Origin: Hylemonella sp.
Lineage (GTDB): Bacteria > Pseudomonadota > Gammaproteobacteria > Burkholderiales > Burkholderiaceae_C
Assembly: GCA_030680575.1 (NCBI GenBank)
Contig: JAUXVI010000054.1
Location: 81,720-145,719, forward strand
Length of the DNA: 64,000 nucleotides
Reading direction: 5' to 3'
In this document: positions 27,575 to 36,492 of the stretch, one piece after another
Layout: each line of letters opens with the position of its first letter
How positions within the stretch are numbered: the stretch's first letter is position 1
Translations under genes and position numbers: made by a program
The notes under the pieces: model-generated
The model's input: only the letters and a program-made list of their open reading frames with translations
Told to the model about the DNA's origin: nothing
Database searches by the model: none

Positions 27575-29026
27575 ATGAAGGCAGCCTGGTCGCGCTTCTT
27601 GCGCTGGCGCCTGCTGGGGGCCACGCTGGTGGCCGTCTCCGTGGCGCTGCTGGGTGCCGGCTTTCTGCTCTCCAGCCTGTTCCGCACGCATGTCACGGCG
27701 CAGTTCGAAGCGCAACTCCTGCGCCAGCTCGACCAGCTCACCGCCGCGCTGGAGCCCGACGCGCAGCAGCGCCCGCAACTCACCTCGTCCTTGAGCGACC
27801 CGCGCTGGCAGACACCGTACTCGGGCTTGTACTGGCAGATCGAGGCCCAGGGCGCGGCTGATGCAGCGGCCACCCCAGAGCGGCCTGTGCTGCGCTCGCG
27901 CTCGCTGTGGGACACCGAACTGCCGCTGCCCCGCGATACCCTCGGCCAGGCTGACGTGCATCGCCACCTGATCCCGGGGCCGAACGGGCAGGTGTTGCTG
28001 GCGCTCGAACGCAGCGTGCAATTCATCGCGTCGGCGCCAAGCGCCTCCAGTGCCGCCGCCCAGGCAACGCCAGGCTGGCGTCTGGTCGTGGCGGGCGACG
28101 TGGCAGAACTCGAAAGCGCGGTGGCCAGCTTTTCCAGGCAGCTCGGTCTTTCGCTGGCGGTGCTGGGGGCGGCCCTGCTGGCCGCAGCCTGGGCCCAAGT
28201 GACGCTGGGCCTGCTGCCGCTGCGCAAGTTGCAGGCGGCCGTGCAGTCCATCCGTCAGGGCCGCGAACAGCGCCTGGAAGGGGCGTTCCCGGCCGAGGTT
28301 GACCCCCTGGTGCAGGACTTCAACCAGGTGCTCGACCAGAACGAGCAGGTGGTCAAGCGCGCACGCCAGATGGCGGGCAATCTGGCGCACGCCATCAAGA
28401 CCCCGCTGGCGGTCATCAGCAACCTGGCCGAAGACCCGGGCTCGGCGCCGCGTGCCTGGGCCAGCCAGTTGCAGGAACAGGTGGCCACCATCCGTCATCA
28501 GGTCGACTGGCATCTGGGCCGGGCGCGCGCCTCCAGTGCCGGCGTTGCCGGCCTGCGCACCGAAGTCGAGCCGGTGCTGCAGGGGCTGGTGCGTGTCATG
28601 CGCAAGGTGCATGCGCAGCGCGAAGGCCGGCCCGGGTTGACCATAAACGTGTTGCCGATGGCGGCTGGTTTGCAGTTCGCCGGCGAGTCGCAAGACCTGC
28701 AGGAAATGGCCGGCAACCTGCTGGACAACGCCTGCAAGTGGGCGCACAGCCGGGTGCAGCTGGTCGCAAGCCAGGCCCAGGGCCAGCTCCACATCACGAT
28801 TGAAGACGATGGCCCTGGCTTGAGCGAGACCGAGCGCGGCCGCGTTTTTGAACGGGGCGTCAGAGCCGACGAGCGCACCCCCGGGACGGGCCTGGGTTTG
28901 GACATTGCCCGGGAACTGGCGGGTCTGTACCAGGGCGAGGTCAGACTGGATGCCTCCCGCCTGGGCGGCCTGAAAGCCGAGCTGATGCTGCCTGGTTTCA
29001 GCAAGCGCGATGCGCTATTGAATTAA
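27575..29026 (+). CDS. Two-component sensor histidine kinase
   Basis: This is a 483-residue inner-membrane kinase. A first transmembrane helix lies near residues 12-34, a periplasmic sensor segment covers about 35-188, and a second helix about 190-210. A HAMP-like linker follows, then the HisKA site NLAHAIKTPLAVISNLAED (His near 272) and an HATPase domain with N-box NLLDNACKW, G1 DDGPGLSE and G2 GTGLGLDIAREL. It follows the response regulator by 2 bases. The stop codon is supplied by an intergenic repeat that starts inside the last codons. Confidence 0.94.
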   Translation: MKAAWSRFLRWRLLGATLVAVSVALLGAGFLLSSLFRTHVTAQFEAQLLRQLDQLTAALEPDAQQRPQLTSSLSDPRWQTPYSGLYWQIEAQGAADAAATPERPVLRSRSLWDTELPLPRDTLGQADVHRHLIPGPNGQVLLALERSVQFIASAPSASSAAAQATPGWRLVVAGDVAELESAVASFSRQLGLSLAVLGAALLAAAWAQVTLGLLPLRKLQAAVQSIRQGREQRLEGAFPAEVDPLVQDFNQVLDQNEQVVKRARQMAGNLAHAIKTPLAVISNLAEDPGSAPRAWASQLQEQVATIRHQVDWHLGRARASSAGVAGLRTEVEPVLQGLVRVMRKVHAQREGRPGLTINVLPMAAGLQFAGESQDLQEMAGNLLDNACKWAHSRVQLVASQAQGQLHITIEDDGPGLSETERGRVFERGVRADERTPGTGLGLDIARELAGLYQGEVRLDASRLGGLKAELMLPGFSKRDALLN

Positions 29027-29070
29027 TAGCGTCGCGCACATATTTGACGAGGGCTGGAGGTATTTTTGAT
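29013..29070 (+). repeat. Degenerate Comamonadaceae-type intergenic repeat, copy 3
   Basis: GCTATTGAATTAATAGCG, then a GCGCACATATTTGACGAGGGCTGGAGG core and a TTTTT run. It overlaps the last five codons and stop of the histidine kinase gene. Confidence 0.65.
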
Positions 29071-29076
29071 GCATAA

Positions 29077-29108
29077 AAAACCCGCTCTGCTTGCGCAGGA
29101 GCGGGTTG
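29077..29108. terminator. Terminator between convergent kinase and DUF3297 genes
   Basis: AACCCGCTC (29079-29087) pairs with GAGCGGGTT (29099-29107), preceded by an A-run that serves the minus strand. Confidence 0.75.
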
Positions 29109-29148
29109 GGCGGTGGCTGGCTCAGAGCCGTTGTTGCCAGGCTGTTAC

Positions 29149-29397
29149 TCAGCGATAAAACGCTTCGACCTTGCCTTTGAGCTTGATCATCAGCGGGTTG
29201 CCCTTGCGGTCCACCGTCTTGCCGGCGGGCACTTTGACCCAGCCTTCGCTGATGCAGTATTCCTCGACGTCCATGCGCTCCTTGTCGTTGAAGCGGATGC
29301 CGACGTCATGCTCGAACACGGCCGCCACGTAATGCGGGCTGCGCGGGTCGATGGAGAGGTGGTCGGGCAGGGTGGGGCGTTGGGTGGCTTCGGTCAT
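29149..29397 (-). CDS. DUF3297 family protein
   Basis: This 82-residue cytosolic protein matches the conserved DUF3297 layout: LPDHLSIDPRSPHYVAAVFEHDVGIRFND, EEYCISEGWVKVPAGKTVDRKGNPL and KGKVEAFY at the end. Function is unknown. It is widespread in proteobacteria as a single gene. Confidence 0.9.
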   Translation of the reverse strand: MTEATQRPTLPDHLSIDPRSPHYVAAVFEHDVGIRFNDKERMDVEEYCISEGWVKVPAGKTVDRKGNPLMIKLKGKVEAFYR

Positions 29398-29457
29398 GCT
29401 TGTTTTTGAGTTGGCACAAATCAGGCCTGATTTTCCATGAATTGACGTGGCCCGATG

Positions 29458-30168
29458 TCAATCGCCCAGGCCGACGAACACGTTTTGCACATCGTCGTTG
29501 GCGTCGATGGCCGCGAGGAACGCCTCCACTTCTTCCAGGGCCTCGGCACTCAGGCTGGCGGGGTCCACCGGATTCTTGGCCTTGTAGCCCAGCTTGGCCG
29601 ACAGGACGGTGAAACCCTGCGCCGGCAAGGCGCGGCTCACCAGGTCGAGGTCGGTGGCATCGGTCAGGAACAGCGTGGTGCCGTCCTCACCCGGTTCGAA
29701 GTCCTGCGCACCGGCTTCGATGGCGGCCAACTCGGGGTCAGCACCGGCGGCGGCAGGTTCGGCTTCGATCATGCCGACGTGGTCAAAGTCCCAGGACACT
29801 GAGCCGGAAGTGCCGAGTTGGCCCTTGCGGAACAGCACGCGCATTTCGGGGGCGGTGCGGTTCACGTTGTCGGTCAGGCATTCCACCATCACCGGCACGC
29901 GGTGCGGCGCAAAGCCTTCGTAGATCACGTGGTCAAAGTTGACCGCCTCACCGGTCAGGCCGGCGCCTTTCTTGATGGCACGCTCCAGCGTGTCCTTGGG
30001 CATGGAGACCTTGCGGGCCTGTTCCACCACCAGCCGTAGGCGCGAGTTCAGGGATGGGTCGGCGCCGCCGCGCGCCGCGACCATGATTTCCTTGGCCAGC
30101 TTGCCAAACAGTTTGCCTCTGGCATCGGCGGCTTGAGCCTTGCCTTTTGCTTTCCACTGCGCGCCCAT
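29458..30168 (-). CDS. YebC/PmpR-family DNA-binding regulator
   Basis: This 236-residue protein has the highly conserved N-terminus [19 protein letters not shown], the [19 protein letters not shown] motif and a [22 protein letters not shown] stretch at about 100. The family includes transcriptional regulators and a translation-related role in ribosome rescue of proline-rich stretches. It stands alone and its upstream 180 bases hold nothing recognisable. Confidence 0.93.
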   Translation of the reverse strand: MGAQWKAKGKAQAADARGKLFGKLAKEIMVAARGGADPSLNSRLRLVVEQARKVSMPKDTLERAIKKGAGLTGEAVNFDHVIYEGFAPHRVPVMVECLTDNVNRTAPEMRVLFRKGQLGTSGSVSWDFDHVGMIEAEPAAAGADPELAAIEAGAQDFEPGEDGTTLFLTDATDLDLVSRALPAQGFTVLSAKLGYKAKNPVDPASLSAEALEEVEAFLAAIDANDDVQNVFVGLGD

Positions 30169-30401
30169 GTTGGATCTTTCTTGCGTTTGTGGCGCTTGAA
30201 TGCGCCAGATTTGTTTTGTCGGGGCATGCGCACAGGTTCAAAGACGTGGCGCAGGACCGGGGGACCTGTTTATACACCCTGATGAAGGGCCTGACCTTGA
30301 TGCGCCGCAGGTGGTGCTGACCTGTCCAAGCCAGGTTCCTGCTTGATAAGATGAGCATCCGGGTCATGTTGGAGCGTGACCTCAAGGGCCGTGAAGTCTT
30401 C

Positions 30402-31343
30402 ATGAAATACGCAAAACCTGCGATGTCAAACCGACGGGCGCGAGTCGGACGGACCCTCTTTGGGCTGGTGGTCGTCTGGGCCGTCTCTTTGCTGCTGTCC
30501 CATGGGGCCCATGCCTCATCATTGAGCCTGGAGACCCAGGATCTGGTCGTCTCAGACCCGTCGGGCCAGATGACAGATGAGCGGCTCAAGGTACTTGCCA
30601 GCCAGGCGCAGGAAACCCTCGATCAGGTGTTGGCACTCTGGGAGGTCGATTCTGGTTCGTCCCGGTTCGGAAAAATCAGGGTGAAATTTGATGTGCCTCG
30701 GGGGCATGACTACTACACGAGTGTCTTTGTTGTCGCTTCGGATGGCGCAGGTGGGCGTCGTGCTCGTGTTGTCATGGTCTATGGCTTTGAGAAAGACCCC
30801 ATGACCATGGCGCACAAACTGACCAGCGCGGTATTTCCGCACCCGGACAAACTGGTTCGCAACATGATGGGCGTTCCTGTTGAGGAGCGGATCGGCAACC
30901 GCATGTCGTTTCCTGGCTGCGGCCTCAGCAGCGACGACTGGGCTTTGGCCTTCTTGCGCGCCAATGAACTGTTGCCCATCAGTGACCTGGGGAGTGATCA
31001 TGCCTCATGGGGCCATCAGATCAGCCCGGATGGCATTCCGCGTGTGGTGGACCGGATCAAGCAGACAAAGGGTTATGTGGAAGCAGGTTCTTTCGGTCGC
31101 TACCTTCTTCAGCAATACGGGGTTGCCAAACTCAAGCAGTTCTACCGACTGTCACTCCAAGGCGGCAGACCCTGGAAGGCGGTGTTCGGCAAGGAGGTGG
31201 CCGCGTTGGACCGCGAATGGCGGGATGCACTGACAGCGCAAGAGGCAAGCCGTGGCAAGAACGCAGACATCGTATGGGGGATGTTCAAGCAGAACCCCAA
31301 CCAGGCGTGCACCCTGGTGCAAGATCATGTCGCCGGGCCGTGA
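30402..31343 (+). CDS. Exported protein resembling a degenerate zinc (gluzincin-like) peptidase
   Basis: This is a 313-residue secreted protein. A hydrophobic segment TLFGLVVVWAVSLLLSHGAHA serves as a signal peptide. The layout MAHKLTSAVF, then VEERIGNRMSFP, then AGSFGRYLLQQYGVAKLKQFYR, matches the HExxH...E...GSFxxYL pattern of peptidase-MA-like proteins, but the first motif reads HKLTS in place of HExxH. Metal binding and catalysis are therefore probably lost. The frame extends to ATG 30351; 30402 gives a more normal signal peptide, but neither has a good ribosome-binding site. Function is unknown. Confidence 0.6.
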   Translation: MKYAKPAMSNRRARVGRTLFGLVVVWAVSLLLSHGAHASSLSLETQDLVVSDPSGQMTDERLKVLASQAQETLDQVLALWEVDSGSSRFGKIRVKFDVPRGHDYYTSVFVVASDGAGGRRARVVMVYGFEKDPMTMAHKLTSAVFPHPDKLVRNMMGVPVEERIGNRMSFPGCGLSSDDWALAFLRANELLPISDLGSDHASWGHQISPDGIPRVVDRIKQTKGYVEAGSFGRYLLQQYGVAKLKQFYRLSLQGGRPWKAVFGKEVAALDREWRDALTAQEASRGKNADIVWGMFKQNPNQACTLVQDHVAGP

Positions 31344-31376
31344 CGGTATGCAGGCCGCGCTGGCCGATGTCCGCGC

Positions 31377-32030
31377 CTAAAGACGCTTCAGCCAGGCGAG
31401 GCGCTGGTTGATCTTGTCGCGCCAGCCATGTGCCATCCCGGGGAGTTGTGCCAACGCTTCAAGCGCCGCGAGCGACGGCCGGTGTTCCGCCCACAGCCGC
31501 ATGAATTCGTGCAGGGCGGGGGCGCCGGATGCGGGTTGAATCAGCGCCAACTCGTCCCCGGGGCTGACGGTGCCGGGCTGTTTGACGCGCAGGTACCAAC
31601 CGGTCAGGTGACTTCTCGCAATCAAGGCCGCAACACCTTCACAAGCCAACCGCTCGTCGATCTTCCAGCAAGGGGTGCGCGGCTGGCTGACCTGGAGCAG
31701 GGCGGTGCCCAACTGCCAGAGGTCGCCGATGCGGACATCGTGTTCGTCAATGTCGGCGGCCGAGAGGTTTTCGCCCAAGGCACCGGGCACCAGGGCTGCG
31801 GCAATCTCCGGGAAGCTGCTGGCCAGACGCGCGTAATGCCTGCCCGGATAAAGGTGAACGGCCTTGTCCGGTCCGCCATGCACCCGTCGGTCTGCCTGCT
31901 GGTCGCCGACGAAGCCCTCTTCGGTCAAATCAACCGGACCCATAACGGGGGACTTGAACATGCCCGTGAGACGCCCTGACGTTGGCAAGGGCTGGATGCC
32001 GCCAGTGAAGATCTCTACTTGAGTTATCAA
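31377..32030 (-). CDS. MOSC domain-containing protein (YiiM-like)
   Basis: This 217-residue protein is of the MOSC fold used by molybdenum-cofactor sulfurases and by YiiM-like hydroxylaminopurine reductases. Markers are GFVGDQQADRRVHGGPDKAVHLYP, LGENLSAADIDEHDVRIGD, and the conserved cysteine in SQPRTPCWKI (near residue 120). The C-terminal 3-alpha segment is present. It lies close to the convergent 30402 gene (33 bases between stops). It may use Moco made by the operon at 12 kb (inference). Confidence 0.9.
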   Translation of the reverse strand: MITQVEIFTGGIQPLPTSGRLTGMFKSPVMGPVDLTEEGFVGDQQADRRVHGGPDKAVHLYPGRHYARLASSFPEIAAALVPGALGENLSAADIDEHDVRIGDLWQLGTALLQVSQPRTPCWKIDERLACEGVAALIARSHLTGWYLRVKQPGTVSPGDELALIQPASGAPALHEFMRLWAEHRPSLAALEALAQLPGMAHGWRDKINQRLAWLKRL

Positions 32031-32050
32031 TTTCAGTGGCTACCTATGGT

Positions 32051-32470
32051 TCAGACGCGCCAGAAATCTGCCGCACCATCCGGCAGACTTGCCAGCATAT
32101 GGTCCAAGTCTTCTTCGTTGATGTTGCGACGCAGTGCCATGGCCACGTCGTGGATCGCGGTGTCCGGCGCAAAGTTGTGTGCCACCCGCAGGGACTGCAC
32201 TTCCCGGGTCATGGCCGCCCGGTCGTCAAAGGCCAGGGGCGGCTCGTCCGTGTTCCAGTCAGCGACGAAGATGGCGCGCAGCACGGGCGGCAGCACATGG
32301 GCAAAACGGACGGCATCCTTGACGGTCAGCCGGTGGCGGAAGGTGTGCAGCACGCCCACCACCATGTTCCAGGCCATGTTGGTGGTAGCCAGCCCCGCAA
32401 TGTCGCGCGCATCGACCATGAACTTGTCAAAGTCCAGCGAGGCGCGTTGGTACTCCGAGGGGATGGGCAT
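32051..32470 (-). CDS. DUF2267 domain-containing protein
   Basis: This 139-residue protein has the DUF2267 repeat pattern (AWNMVVGVLHTFRHRLTVKDAVRFAHVLPPVLRAIFVADWN). Function is unknown; the family is common in stress-related gene neighbourhoods. It lies 27 bases downstream of the GST gene on the same strand. Confidence 0.88.
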   Translation of the reverse strand: MPIPSEYQRASLDFDKFMVDARDIAGLATTNMAWNMVVGVLHTFRHRLTVKDAVRFAHVLPPVLRAIFVADWNTDEPPLAFDDRAAMTREVQSLRVAHNFAPDTAIHDVAMALRRNINEEDLDHMLASLPDGAADFWRV

Positions 32471-32497
32471 ACGCTTCCCGGCAGGCTTGCGAAGCGG

Positions 32498-33202
32498 TCA
32501 AGCCCGTTTGGGAATGTTCAGCCCCTTGGCCACCGCCGGCCGCGCCACAAATGCTGCCAGCACGCGCGTGACATTCGGGAAGTCCTGGATGCCGACCAGA
32601 TCACCGGCTTCGTAAAAGCCGATCAGGTTGCGTACCCAGCCGAAGGTGGCGATGTCGGCAATTGTGTAGTCCCGGCCCATGATCCAGTCGCGGCCTTCGA
32701 GCCGCTGGTTGAGCACCTTCAGCAGGCGTTTGGTTTCGGCCAGGTAGCGGTCGCGCGGGCGCTTGTCCTCGTAGTCCTTGCCGGCAAATTTGTGGAAGAA
32801 GCCGAGCTGGCCAAACATGGGGCCGATGCCGCCCATCTGGAACATCAGCCACTGCAGGGTCTCGTAGCGCGCGGCGGGGTCGGCGGGCAGGAATTGGCCG
32901 GTTTTCTCGGCTAGGTAGATCAGGATGGCGCCGGACTCGAACAGCGCCAGCGGCTGGCCGCCCGGACCGTTGGGGTCGATGATGGCCGGGATCTTGTTGT
33001 TGGGGTTGAGCGAGAGGAATTCGGGCGACAGCTGGTCGTTGGTCTCGAAGCTCACCAAGTGCGGCTCGTAGGGCAGGCCGGTCTCTTCCAGCATGATCGA
33101 AACCTTGACGCCGTTGGGCGTGGGCAGCGAATAGAGTTGCAGCCAGTCAGGATGCTGGGCGGGCCATTTTCGGGTGATGGGGAAGTCGGCAAGGGTGGTC
33201 AT
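32498..33202 (-). CDS. Glutathione S-transferase family protein (Ure2p/YfcG-like)
   Basis: This 234-residue protein has an N-terminal thioredoxin-like domain (LYSLPTPNGVKVSIMLEETGLPYEPHLV) and the NPNNKIPAIID and LFESGAILIYLAEKTG glutathione-site motifs. The alpha-helical C-domain contains GRDYTIADIATFGWV. YghU/YfcG relatives are disulfide-bond oxidoreductases rather than classical conjugating enzymes. The preceding 200 bases contain no gene. Confidence 0.93.
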   Translation of the reverse strand: MTTLADFPITRKWPAQHPDWLQLYSLPTPNGVKVSIMLEETGLPYEPHLVSFETNDQLSPEFLSLNPNNKIPAIIDPNGPGGQPLALFESGAILIYLAEKTGQFLPADPAARYETLQWLMFQMGGIGPMFGQLGFFHKFAGKDYEDKRPRDRYLAETKRLLKVLNQRLEGRDWIMGRDYTIADIATFGWVRNLIGFYEAGDLVGIQDFPNVTRVLAAFVARPAVAKGLNIPKRA

Positions 33203-33399
33203 GACAACGTGATGAGTGAGAGTGGAATGTCTGGCTCACTGTAGCCCAAGCAGGCTAAGCTTGCAGCGTTCTGCATTGGCGTACTGGTGTCAGGACTTGC
33301 ACGCAGTGCTTCCGATTCAGACGACCTGGGTGCGACGAACGGAGAGGCCGCGTGCTGCGACGACGCACTTGCATGACGAACATGCAGTGTTGGTACGCC

Positions 33400-34158
33400 C
33401 TAGTCCAGCTGTTCGAGCTTGACAATGACCAACGACAGATTGTCGCCACTGCCACGAGCACGGGAGCGTGCCTTTTCGATCAGAAACTCGCTGGCTTCAC
33501 GGGCTGACAGCTTGGACAAGGCTGCCCCAAGCTCTGTGCTGTTGAAGTAGTGCCAGACGCCATCGCTGCAGGCCATCAGGGTATCGCCAGGTGCCAGCTG
33601 CGGGATGAAGTGCATGTCCATGGGTGGGTCGTTTTCCGTCCCCAGGCAGCCCATCAGGATGTTGGATTGAGGATGGACGTTGGCTTCCTCTTCCGTGATG
33701 CTGCCGTTTTCGACCAAGGTCTGGACATACGAATGATCCAGTGTGCGCTTGATCAGGCGATCCCCATGGTAGTGGTAGACACGCGAGTCGCCGGCATGGA
33801 TCCAGTGGCAATCGCCACCCGGGTTGATCAGAAAGGCCGCCAGCGTGCTGTGAGGTTCCTGTTCGGAAGAAATGGCGCTGAGTTTGATCACCAGATTGGC
33901 TTCCTGCACCAGTTGCTTGAGCAGCGTGGGTGCATCGTCGGTTTCCGGCGCGTAGCGATCAAACAGCTGTTTCGCGGTCATCATGACCTGGTCGGAGGCG
34001 GTGCGGCCCCCGCTGCGTCCGCCCATGCCGTCGGCAACGACTGCCAACACGCAGCCGTTGACGCGCGGGTGGTTCAAGAGCGCCACCTGATCCTGCTGGT
34101 ATTCACGGTCTCCCTTGTGAATGCCGGTTGATGCGGTAAGTCGGTAACCTTTGCTCAT
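33400..34158 (-). CDS. PP2C-family serine/threonine protein phosphatase
   Basis: This 252-residue Mg/Mn-dependent phosphatase has the metal-binding motifs VVADGMGGRSGGRTAS, WIHAGDSRVYHYH, LMACSDGVWHYF and GSGDNLSLVIVKLE. No partner protein kinase lies beside it, although such phosphatases often pair with one. The frame extends to a TTG at 34179; ATG 34158 gives the normal MSKGYRL start. It is divergent from the YdcH-like gene. Confidence 0.9.
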   Translation of the reverse strand: MSKGYRLTASTGIHKGDREYQQDQVALLNHPRVNGCVLAVVADGMGGRSGGRTASDQVMMTAKQLFDRYAPETDDAPTLLKQLVQEANLVIKLSAISSEQEPHSTLAAFLINPGGDCHWIHAGDSRVYHYHGDRLIKRTLDHSYVQTLVENGSITEEEANVHPQSNILMGCLGTENDPPMDMHFIPQLAPGDTLMACSDGVWHYFNSTELGAALSKLSAREASEFLIEKARSRARGSGDNLSLVIVKLEQLD

Positions 34159-34239
34159 GTTCAGCAGCCTAAAGGACAAAGTCCTCGATAAGTCGGTATG
34201 AAAGACGTATTATCGAAGCAAGCGGGGAGATGAGAATGG

Positions 34240-34476
34240 TTGCTTCCCCGGTTTGTCTTTTTGCTGCGACTTTTGGACTCCAATCTTCACTCCCCTGAAC
34301 GTCATCTGATCGAATTGCGTATCGAGCACGCTGATCTTGACGCCATGATCGACCGCCTCTGTCAGGTCGTGCCACTCGACGAGCTGATGATCCGACGCCT
34401 CAAGAAAAGACGCTTGGTCCTGCGCGACGAAATCAGCCGGCTGGAACGTAGCCTCACGCCCAACGAGCCAGCCTGA
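34240..34476 (+). CDS. YdcH-family (DUF465) small protein
   Basis: This is a 78-residue, strongly helical charged protein. The segment ELRIEHADLDAMIDRLCQ followed by LDELMIRRLKKRRLVLRDEISRLE is a DUF465/YdcH coiled-coil signature. Function is unknown. A ggggaga stretch (34223-34229) would place the start at TTG 34240; TTG 34261 or 34273 are alternatives because the conserved part begins after residue 15. The helicase gene follows 3 bases after its stop, so the two are co-transcribed. Confidence 0.75.
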   Translation: MLPRFVFLLRLLDSNLHSPERHLIELRIEHADLDAMIDRLCQVVPLDELMIRRLKKRRLVLRDEISRLERSLTPNEPA

Positions 34477-34479
34477 CGC

Positions 34480-36492
34480 ATGAGTTTGCAGAACTTGGTA
34501 CTGGAGGCATTTGCGCCTGGCAGCGTGCTGGCACGTGCTGTTGATGAGTTTCGGCTGCGATCAGGGCAAACCGACATGGCGCTGGCCGTCGCCCGGACGA
34601 TAGAGCAGGGCGGGGCGTTGGTGGTCGAGGCCGGAACCGGCGTCGGCAAGACCTTTTCCTATCTGGTGCCGGCATTGCTCAGCGGTGAGCGGATTTTGCT
34701 GTCAACGGCCACCAAAACGCTTCAGGACCAGCTGTATGCGCGCGATTTGCCGCGCTTGATCACCGTTTTGGGGCTTCCGGTACGGACCGCCTTGCTCAAG
34801 GGCCGCAGCAGTTATCTGTGTCTGCATCGCATGGAGCTGGCTCGTCATGGTGTTTCCGCACCAGAGCCCATGATCCTCCGGGCTTTGGCTCGGATCGAGA
34901 TCTGGGCGCAGCAGACCCGGACCGGTGATCTGGCCGAGCTGCCCGGGTTGGATGAGCGGTCGCCTGTCATCCCGCTGGTGACGTCCACGCGTGAGAACTG
35001 TCTGGGGAGCCAATGCCCGAAATTCCGTGAATGCCACGTCAATCTGGCGCGCCGTGAAGCACTGGCTGCGGATGTGGTGGTCATCAATCACCATCTGTTT
35101 TTTGCCGACCTGGCGGTACGAGAGTCCGGCATGGCCGAATTGCTACCGACGGTCAGGACGGTCATTTTCGACGAGGCGCATCAGCTCAATGAAACTGGCG
35201 TCCAGTTTCTCGGCCGGCAACTCTCCACCGGGCAACTGCTGGACTTTGCCCGAGACATGCTGGCCTGCGGTCTGCAGCAGGCCAGAGGATTGGTTGACTG
35301 GTCACAGCGCGTGTCAGTGCTGGAGCGTGCTGCGCGGGATTTGCGCTTGTGCGTCGGACGTGCCTATCCGGGGACCAAGCTGGGGTGGACAGGGGCGGCA
35401 CCAGGAGAGATCGAGCCGCAGTCATGGCGTGATGCCTTGTCGACCCTGCATCAGGCCTGCCTTGAGGCGACGGCCGCCCTGTCGACGGTCAGCGAAATCT
35501 CGCCGGATTTTGTGCGTTTGCAGGAGCGGGCCGAAGCGTTGACTGCTTTGACCGATTTTTTCACTCGCGATTGCGAAGTCGGCTCGGTACGTTGGCTGGA
35601 TGTCGGCGGCCAGTTGCGTTTGGTGGAGTCGCCGTTGGATATCGCTGCGGCGGTGCAGAACCGGCTGCTGTCGCCGCCAGAGACGGCGGAAACCGGGAAG
35701 TCCTGGATTTTCACGTCCGCCACCCTGGGCGACGATGCTGCCTTGAGCTGGTTCACCGAGCCCTGTGGCCTGACGCAGGCCGAAATTCTGCAAGTGGACA
35801 GCCCGTTCGACTATCCGCAGCAGGCGGCTTTGTATGTCCCGGCGAATCTGCCCAAGCCGGCGGATCCGGCCCACAGCCAGCAGGTGGCAGCCTTGGTCGC
35901 CCGCATGGCGCCCCTGCTGGGCGGACGCACCCTGGTTCTGACTACCACCTTGCGCGCTTTGCGCGCCATCAGCGAAGCCCTGCAGGCGCATTTGCCGCCA
36001 GAGGCTGGCCTGCAGGTTCTGGCCCAAGGGCAATTGCCCAAGCGTGAGTTGATGACACGTTTTCGGCAAGGCGCCGAAGCCGGGCAATCGGGCTGCATTC
36101 TGGTGGCCTCAGCCTCGTTCTGGGAGGGGGTCGATATTCCAGGTGAAGCACTGCAACTGGTGGTGATCGACAAGCTGCCGTTTCCGCCGCCCAATGATCC
36201 GCTGGTGCAGGCGCGTGCCAAACGCCTGGAGGAGGCCCGGCGTAGCCCGTTCAATGACTATTTTGTGCCGGAAGCAGCCGTGGCACTCAAACAGGGGGCG
36301 GGACGTCTCATCCGGCGTGAGACGGACCGGGGTCTGCTGGTTCTGTGCGACACCCGTTTGCAGAGCATGGGTTACGGGCGCCGCCTGTTGGCGGCCTTGC
36401 CGCCCATGCGCAGGCTCAAGACCGAGGAAGAGGCGCAGGAGTTCCTGGCGTCTCTTACCAGAGCTTCCACCACGGATCTGAGTTCGACTTGA
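34480..36492 (+). CDS. ATP-dependent DNA helicase, DinG/YoaA-like
   Basis: This 670-residue superfamily 2 XPD-like helicase has Walker A EAGTGVGKTF (near residue 50), Walker B DEAHQLNE (near 231) and the helicase C-terminal motifs VASASFWEGVDIPG and KQGAGRLIRRETDRG. Cysteines in YLCLH and in ENCLGSQCPKFRECH form the iron-sulfur cluster site. It unwinds 5'-3' at stalled forks or chain-terminated ends. The last 38 bases overlap, tail to tail, with bamD on the minus strand. Confidence 0.93.
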   Translation: MSLQNLVLEAFAPGSVLARAVDEFRLRSGQTDMALAVARTIEQGGALVVEAGTGVGKTFSYLVPALLSGERILLSTATKTLQDQLYARDLPRLITVLGLPVRTALLKGRSSYLCLHRMELARHGVSAPEPMILRALARIEIWAQQTRTGDLAELPGLDERSPVIPLVTSTRENCLGSQCPKFRECHVNLARREALAADVVVINHHLFFADLAVRESGMAELLPTVRTVIFDEAHQLNETGVQFLGRQLSTGQLLDFARDMLACGLQQARGLVDWSQRVSVLERAARDLRLCVGRAYPGTKLGWTGAAPGEIEPQSWRDALSTLHQACLEATAALSTVSEISPDFVRLQERAEALTALTDFFTRDCEVGSVRWLDVGGQLRLVESPLDIAAAVQNRLLSPPETAETGKSWIFTSATLGDDAALSWFTEPCGLTQAEILQVDSPFDYPQQAALYVPANLPKPADPAHSQQVAALVARMAPLLGGRTLVLTTTLRALRAISEALQAHLPPEAGLQVLAQGQLPKRELMTRFRQGAEAGQSGCILVASASFWEGVDIPGEALQLVVIDKLPFPPPNDPLVQARAKRLEEARRSPFNDYFVPEAAVALKQGAGRLIRRETDRGLLVLCDTRLQSMGYGRRLLAALPPMRRLKTEEEAQEFLASLTRASTTDLSST

